Below are positions 7,196 to 11,019 of a DNA stretch of 11,019 nucleotides, piece after piece (position 1 is the first letter of the stretch; the number at the start of each line of letters is the position of its first letter). Origin of the DNA: Candidatus Competibacteraceae bacterium (lineage in GTDB: Bacteria > Pseudomonadota > Gammaproteobacteria > Competibacterales > Competibacteraceae); the NCBI GenBank assembly GCA_003527885.1, contig DPWB01000036.1, positions 1 through 11,019 on the forward strand. Direction: 5' to 3'. The translations under genes and the position numbers were made by a program. Under the pieces are notes generated by a model. The model saw only the letters and a list, made by a program, of their open reading frames with translations. It was not told the DNA's origin and did no database searches.

Positions 7196-7990
7196 TCAGC
7201 CGTTACCTTTGGCCGATAATTTCAGCGCCTTGGGCAAGCGGACGTCCATGGCGATCGGCAAATGGTCGGAATAGGTGTGTTCTTCCAGCACTTTGACCCG
7301 CTCGACCGTGATCGAGGACGAGACCAAAATGTGATCGAGCTGCCGGGCCGGTTGCCAGCTGGGAAAGGTGTAAAGCCCCGGACTCGGATCGTGCAGGCGG
7401 GCCGCTTCCAGCAGGGCTTTCATTTCCGGACTGTCCGAGCCGCAGTTCAAATCCCCCATCAGGATCACGTGCCCGTATTCGCGCACCAGCTCGGCCACGA
7501 ACTCGAACTGCCGCAGCCGGCCGCGCCGCCCCAACGCCATGTGCAGGATCAAGACGTGCAAGGCATTTGCGCCGGCCCCGAACCGCACCTCCAGCACGCC
7601 TCGACCGGGAATCAAACCCGGCAGTTTATATTCCGTGATGGCGGCTGGCTGTACTCGGCTCAACAGCGCGTTGCCGTGTTGGGAGATCATGCCGATCTTG
7701 CGGTTGGACTGATCGAACACGTAACTGAATCCGGCGTTATCCGCCAGATATTTGACTTGATTGACGAAACCGCTGCGCAGGCTGCCGGCGTCCACTTCCT
7801 GCAAGCCGACGATGTCGTAATCGGACAGCAGCCGGGCGATGCGGTCGAGGTTGAGCATCCGCGACGGCACCGGCACGACATGCTTCCAACTGCGGGTGAC
7901 GTACTCGGAATATTTGCTCGTCGACAGCCCGCTTTGGATGTTGTAGCTGAGCAGCCGCAACCGGCGCGTTCCGTTTGGCGCGGCCTTCAT
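7196..7990 (-). CDS. Endonuclease/exonuclease/phosphatase (EEP) family hydrolase
   Basis: A 264-residue protein with the full catalytic set of the Mg-dependent EEP (DNase I-like) fold: Asn17 in LSYNIQSG, Glu65 in GLQEVD, His150 in ILHMALG, Asp180 and Asn182 in MGDLNCG, Asp219/His220 in QLDHILVS, and Asp242/His243 in YSDHLP. Members cleave phosphodiester or phosphomonoester bonds in DNA, RNA, lipids or inositides, so the substrate cannot be read from sequence. There is no signal peptide or membrane segment; the protein is probably cytoplasmic. The frame is open to a TTG at 8023, but the ATG at 7990 is preceded by a near-perfect ribosome site (GGGAGGT, 7999-8005, 8 nt away) and is the true start. 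It lies 29 bp after dsbA and 2 bp before the kinase gene. As I recall, dsbA and an EEP gene are also neighbours in Pseudomonas (not checked). Confidence 0.92.
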   Translation of the reverse strand: MKAAPNGTRRLRLLSYNIQSGLSTSKYSEYVTRSWKHVVPVPSRMLNLDRIARLLSDYDIVGLQEVDAGSLRSGFVNQVKYLADNAGFSYVFDQSNRKIGMISQHGNALLSRVQPAAITEYKLPGLIPGRGVLEVRFGAGANALHVLILHMALGRRGRLRQFEFVAELVREYGHVILMGDLNCGSDSPEMKALLEAARLHDPSPGLYTFPSWQPARQLDHILVSSSITVERVKVLEEHTYSDHLPIAMDVRLPKALKLSAKGNG

Positions 7991-7998
7991 CACCTGCG

Positions 7999-8005
7999 AC
8001 CTCCC
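7999..8005 (-). promoter_or_regulatory. Shine-Dalgarno site that fixes the EEP hydrolase start
   Basis: The minus strand reads GGGAGGT, 8 nt before the ATG at 7990. It lies inside the longer open frame that begins at TTG 8023, so it argues for the shorter protein. Confidence 0.8.
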
Positions 8006-8019
8006 TGCCCGAGGACCGC

Positions 8020-8646
8020 TCAACGCGCCAGTAGGAAATCCACCGTTTCAAAGATACGCAGCGAACGCACCTCAAACTGACCATTGACGAACATCGCCGG
8101 CACACCCCGCACCCGATAGCGCTGCGCCAACTGATTGGCTCTCTGCAAACGGGTTTCGGTCTGAAAAGACTTATAAGCTTTGTGAAAAGCGTCCTGGTCC
8201 ACGCCCTGTTCGGCGAAGAACGTCGCCAGTTGGTCCTCCGTGCTCAGGTTGCGTTTTTCCTTGTGGATGGCATCGAACAGGGGCCGATGGATTTTGTCCA
8301 GCACGCCCAGCGCTTCGGCGGCGTAGTAAGCGCGCGCGGCGGACTCATAATCCGGGTTAAACCCAGCCGCCACCGGTATTCGCAGGAAGTTGACGTTGTC
8401 CGGCTTGCGCTTGAGCCACTCCTGAGCCGTCCCCTCCAATTCGTGGCAGTGCGGGCAGCGGTACGAAAAAAACTCGATCACCTCCGCCTTGCCGGGAGCC
8501 GAAGGCGGCACCGGCGTCGAAAGCCGCACATAGTCCTTGCCCTCCTGAAACGGCGGCGGCGCGGCGGCGGGATCGGCCGCGCGCAGGCCAGTCAACGGTA
8601 ACGCGCACGCCAGCAGAACCAGCAACAGGCGAAGAAACGGGGTCAT
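8020..8646 (-). CDS. dsbA: Periplasmic thiol:disulfide oxidoreductase DsbA
   Basis: A 208-residue exported thioredoxin-fold oxidase that introduces disulfides into periplasmic proteins and is normally re-oxidised by DsbB. Residues 1-23 form a Sec signal peptide (MTPFLRLLLVLLACALPLTGLRA, likely cut before ADPA). An Ala/Pro-rich linker follows. The active site is FFSYRCPHCHELE with Cys64 and Cys67 in the CPHC form typical of DsbA, then the inserted helical domain, and the cis-Pro loop RGVPAMFVNG (Pro183). The frame continues upstream of the ATG, but the signal peptide and a GAGAG ribosome site (8653-8657, 6 nt away) place the start at 8646. It lies 47 bp after ccsB. In this setting it would supply the oxidising step that precedes reduction and haem attachment in cytochrome c maturation, though general periplasmic folding is its main expected role. 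Confidence 0.95.
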   Translation of the reverse strand: MTPFLRLLLVLLACALPLTGLRAADPAAAPPPFQEGKDYVRLSTPVPPSAPGKAEVIEFFSYRCPHCHELEGTAQEWLKRKPDNVNFLRIPVAAGFNPDYESAARAYYAAEALGVLDKIHRPLFDAIHKEKRNLSTEDQLATFFAEQGVDQDAFHKAYKSFQTETRLQRANQLAQRYRVRGVPAMFVNGQFEVRSLRIFETVDFLLAR

Positions 8647-8693
8647 GAATAGCTCTCTTTCAATCACGCTAATAATAATAGGCCGGGGTCCGG

Positions 8694-9872
8694 TTAGAGC
8701 GACCCGTACGAGTGCAGGCCCGACAAGAACATGTTGACGCCCAAAAAGGCGAACAGGGTGACGAACAAGCCGATGACCGCCCACCACGCCATCGGCGCGC
8801 CGCGCCAGCCTTTGGTCAGGCGCAAATGCAACCAAGCGGCGTAATTCAACCAGACGATCAGCGCCCAGGTTTCCTTGGGATCCCAGGACCAGTAGCCACC
8901 CCACGCCTCGGCCGCCCACAGCGCCCCTAGAATGGTGGCGATGGTAAAGGCGGCGAAACCCAAGGCGATCGCCTTGTACATCACCTCATCGAGAAGCGCT
9001 GACGGAGGCAAAACGCGCGCCAACAAACCGTCGGGACTCCGGGCTTCCGCGCCGGATCGCACCAAATAAGCCGTTCCCAACATCGCCGCCAAGGCAAAAG
9101 CCCCGTAACCGATGAAGTTGGCCGGCACGTGAATTTTCATCCAGTAACTCTGCAAGGCCGGAATCAGCGGCTGGATATGGTGGGCTTGGCGGTCGAAGGT
9201 GTACCACAACAAGAAGGCCACCGCGCCGCTGATGACCAGGAGCGCGAAGCCGCCCATGCTGCGGGTGCGGTAGCGGTCTTCATAAAACAGATACAGCAGC
9301 GCGGTAACCAGCGCAAACAGGATAAAGACTTCATACAAATTGCTGACCGGAATGTGGCCGATATCGGCGCCCAACAGGTACGACTCGCGCCAGCGCACCA
9401 GCAATCCGGTCAAACCCATGACCGCCGCGCTCCAGGTCAAAGCGGTGGCGGTACGGCCGACAAACCCGGAACGCCCGAACAGCGCCACGAAATAGGCCAG
9501 CGTCGCCAGCACGAACAAACTGCTCATCCACATGAACGCGGCTTGGCTTTCCAGGAAATATTTGAGCAGGAAATCGCTCTTGCGCACGCCAAAATCGGTC
9601 CCGTAGCGCCAGAATCCCGTCACGGCCAGCACGGTCGCGACCAGAACGAACCACCGGGCCGGTTTCCAGTACAGCCCCCAAGCGACCAAGCCCAGCGTGG
9701 CGGCGATCTGGATCGCCACCTCGTAACCGTCCATAAAGGGCTGGTACAGCGTGTAGGCGTACCCCGAGCCCGCCACCGCCAACAACGCCCAGAGGACATC
9801 CCAAGCGGTCAGTTTTTTCCAGGTGGTTGCCTGCTCCAACTGTTCCAGCATCAGTTCACGTGTTACGGCCAT
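8694..9872 (-). CDS. ccsB: System II cytochrome c haem lyase/exporter subunit CcsB (CcsA/CcmC-like)
   Basis: A 392-residue polytopic inner-membrane protein of the CcsA/CcmC/CcmF haem-handling family. It shows the periplasmic WWD domain WAAEAWGGYWSWDPKETW (319-336) and conserved His residues in GHIPVSN (His173), KIHVPANF (His248) and LHSYGSL (His387), with eight or so hydrophobic segments. With ResB it forms the System II synthase that exports haem and attaches it to CXXCH motifs of apocytochromes c. Two ATG codons are adjacent (9875 and 9872). The strong AGGAGGT (9878-9884) is only 2 nt from the first but 5 nt from the second, so 9872 is preferred. It lies about 100 bp after resB and 47 bp before dsbA. 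Naming varies: this subunit is called ccsB in proteobacterial annotation and ccsA/resC elsewhere. Confidence 0.95.
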   Translation of the reverse strand: MAVTRELMLEQLEQATTWKKLTAWDVLWALLAVAGSGYAYTLYQPFMDGYEVAIQIAATLGLVAWGLYWKPARWFVLVATVLAVTGFWRYGTDFGVRKSDFLLKYFLESQAAFMWMSSLFVLATLAYFVALFGRSGFVGRTATALTWSAAVMGLTGLLVRWRESYLLGADIGHIPVSNLYEVFILFALVTALLYLFYEDRYRTRSMGGFALLVISGAVAFLLWYTFDRQAHHIQPLIPALQSYWMKIHVPANFIGYGAFALAAMLGTAYLVRSGAEARSPDGLLARVLPPSALLDEVMYKAIALGFAAFTIATILGALWAAEAWGGYWSWDPKETWALIVWLNYAAWLHLRLTKGWRGAPMAWWAVIGLFVTLFAFLGVNMFLSGLHSYGSL

Positions 9873-9877
9873 CATCG

Positions 9878-9884
9878 ACCTCCT
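9878..9884 (-). promoter_or_regulatory. Strong Shine-Dalgarno site of ccsB
   Basis: The minus strand reads AGGAGGT. Spacing of 5 nt to the second of two tandem ATG codons, against 2 nt to the first, decides the start in favour of 9872. Confidence 0.8.
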
Positions 9885-9976
9885 CTAGTGGAGTCTTACA
9901 AGCCATAGCGATTGACATAAGAATAGCAAACGCTACGAAACTACCGAAATGATATTGTTGACTGTGAATGCAAACT
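9885..9976 (-). other. AT-rich resB-ccsB spacer with small inverted repeats
   Basis: This gap is clearly more AT-rich than the coding DNA around it. It contains alternative short inverted repeats: tagcg (9906-9910) with cgcta (9931-9935), and tagc/gcta around aaac (9924-9935). No T-run marks a terminator. A TATTCT hexamer on the minus strand could be a weak -10 but lacks a good -35, so I do not call a promoter. ccsB may still be co-transcribed with resB. Confidence 0.3.
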
Positions 9977-11019
9977 TTAACTCGCAGCCGCCACCGGCTG
10001 GGCAAGTTGATCGAGCCGAGCGGCCACTCGCCTTCTCAACTCAGCAAAATCGCGCGCGAAATCGGCCTGGCGGCGGTTGCCGGTACCCGCCAGCAGCAAG
10101 CGGGTGGCGCCATCCTCCACGGCCAGCCACGCCCACACTCGTCGGTGAGAAGTATAAAACATGATAAAGATACCGGTGACCAGCAGAGCAAACCCCACAT
10201 AGACCACCGGAGCGCCCGCGCTGTGGCTTATTTGTAAACCCGAGGCCTCCACTTGCCGAAAGCTGGCAAGTTGCAGATAAAGCGGCGCTCCGTAGCCCGG
10301 CAGCGCCGCTAGCGCGGAGATGGCGTCATTGAAAAACGCCTCTTCCCGTCCGTCGATGCCCGACTCTACCTCCACGCCCGCCTCGCGCAGCACTTCCAGG
10401 TAAACCTCCGCCAGCGTATCGCGCAGGAGGTTGAGATAGAGCGTCGTAGCCTCCCGCAGCCGCTCGGCCGGCACCACGCTCTTGGCCCGTTCCGTCACGG
10501 CGCCGAATCCTCCCTCGGCGAACAAGCCAACCAGATTCGCTCGCACCACGTTGAGATCGCGCTGGAAGTCCGCGTTCCCGGCGGCCGCGCCGGCCGGGTG
10601 TTCCAGCAAAGCGCGCAGCCCGGCCGCATCGCGCAAGCGGGCGTTGAACTTCAAGAAGCGCTCGGGGCTGTTGTCGGCATCCATCGGGATGTGCAAATAA
10701 GTGAAGGGATCGCCCGGCCGGGCGCGCATCCCGCTGATATAAAACCAGCGGCCTTCCAGCTGGGCGGGCACCATGTAATTGAAATATTCCCGCGCCTCGC
10801 CGGCGGCGTTGCGGACCTTGAATCCCACGCTGGGACCAAAGTTGCGGAACTTGCGGTCGCCGGGTTTCGCGTCGGGCTCCGGCAGCAGGTTGAAAAGCCG
10901 AAAGTCGTCGAATTCCAGCGTGAGGGGTCCGCCGGGTCCGTCCAGCTTGAGCGTACCCCCGACCTCGCCTTTCAGCTCGACCGGTTGCGACCGCGCGGCG
11001 GCCAGCGGCCAAGCGCGCA
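9977..11019 (-). CDS. resB: System II cytochrome c biogenesis protein ResB, 5'-truncated by the window edge
   Basis: The C-terminal 346 residues of a ResB-family membrane protein, the partner of CcsB in haem delivery. The frame stays open to the window edge, so the gene continues beyond 11019 and the N-terminal membrane helices are outside. Residues visible from the edge include ELKGEVGGTLKLDG, LEFDDFRLFNLLPEP, GPSVGFKVRNAAGEA, EYFNYMVP and GRWFYISG, the large periplasmic domain typical of ResB, where substrate proteins are modified before haem attachment. The final helix is in APVVYVGFALLVTGIFIMFY, followed by TSHRRVWAWL and a cytoplasmic tail. Proteobacterial ResB is usually 600-700 residues, so about half is missing. 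An apparent start at 10828 is only an internal GTG. It lies upstream of ccsB on the same strand. Confidence 0.92.
   Translation of the reverse strand, partial: RAWPLAAARSQPVELKGEVGGTLKLDGPGGPLTLEFDDFRLFNLLPEPDAKPGDRKFRNFGPSVGFKVRNAAGEAREYFNYMVPAQLEGRWFYISGMRARPGDPFTYLHIPMDADNSPERFLKFNARLRDAAGLRALLEHPAGAAAGNADFQRDLNVVRANLVGLFAEGGFGAVTERAKSVVPAERLREATTLYLNLLRDTLAEVYLEVLREAGVEVESGIDGREEAFFNDAISALAALPGYGAPLYLQLASFRQVEASGLQISHSAGAPVVYVGFALLVTGIFIMFYTSHRRVWAWLAVEDGATRLLLAGTGNRRQADFARDFAELRRRVAARLDQLAQPVAAAS

Noticed and set aside
7262..8080. Plus-strand open frame of 272 codons opposite the EEP hydrolase gene
   Set aside because: Antisense shadow of a gene with a complete catalytic motif set; no ribosome site or domain of its own.
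8551..8575. cgg-type triplet repeat in dsbA
   Set aside because: It encodes the Ala/Pro linker after the signal peptide; ordinary low-complexity coding in a GC-rich genome.
8671..8693. Possible terminator after ccsB (ccgg/ccgg followed by a tattatta stretch on the minus strand)
   Set aside because: The stem is only 4 bp and no continuous T-run follows, so it is not a convincing intrinsic terminator.
8647..8919. Possible 91-residue N-terminal extension of DsbA
   Set aside because: It overlaps the end of ccsB in another frame. The downstream ATG at 8646 has a signal peptide and ribosome site.
9129..9908. Plus-strand open frame of 259 codons opposite ccsB
   Set aside because: Gln/Arg/His-rich shadow of the membrane protein gene, with no family features.

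Overview
This is a GC-rich bacterial chromosomal segment, probably from a gammaproteobacterium. RfaH, a YdfG-type dehydrogenase, a YniA-type fructosamine kinase and a fused cysNC gene all fit that group; the genus cannot be named from sequence alone. Every gene I accept lies on the minus strand, so the biological reading order runs from high to low coordinates. The first 96 bases are not genomic. They are a degraded Illumina/Nextera i7 adapter, including the flow-cell poly-T, P7, an 8-nt index and the Tn5 mosaic end, left on the end of an assembled contig. Real DNA starts at 97.

Layout in the direction of transcription: (1) 11019-8694, System II cytochrome c maturation: the C-terminal part of ResB and a complete CcsB. 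(2) 8646-6288, dsbA (periplasmic disulfide oxidase), an endonuclease/exonuclease/phosphatase-fold hydrolase, and a fructosamine-kinase-family protein. The spacings are tight (29 and 2 bp), so this is probably one transcription unit. (3) 6205-5678, an RfaH-type NusG paralogue. (4) 5584-667, the sulfate-activation pair cysD and cysNC. A 619-residue predicted secreted TIM-barrel hydrolase of lower GC content sits between them and has its own sigma70-like promoter. (5) 552-97, a YdfG-like short-chain dehydrogenase cut off by the adapter just after its catalytic Tyr.

How the parts work together: CysD and CysN make APS from sulfate and ATP. The CysC domain fused to CysN phosphorylates APS to PAPS, which feeds cysteine synthesis or sulfotransferases. 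ResB/CcsB export haem and attach it to apocytochromes c, and DsbA oxidises exported cysteines. The most unusual feature is the AT-richer secreted glycosidase-like gene splitting cysD from cysNC, directly downstream of an rfaH-type antiterminator. This arrangement is compatible with a sulfated-polysaccharide function or with a recent insertion, but nothing in the window proves either. I found no rRNA, tRNA, CRISPR array, insertion sequence or prophage gene.
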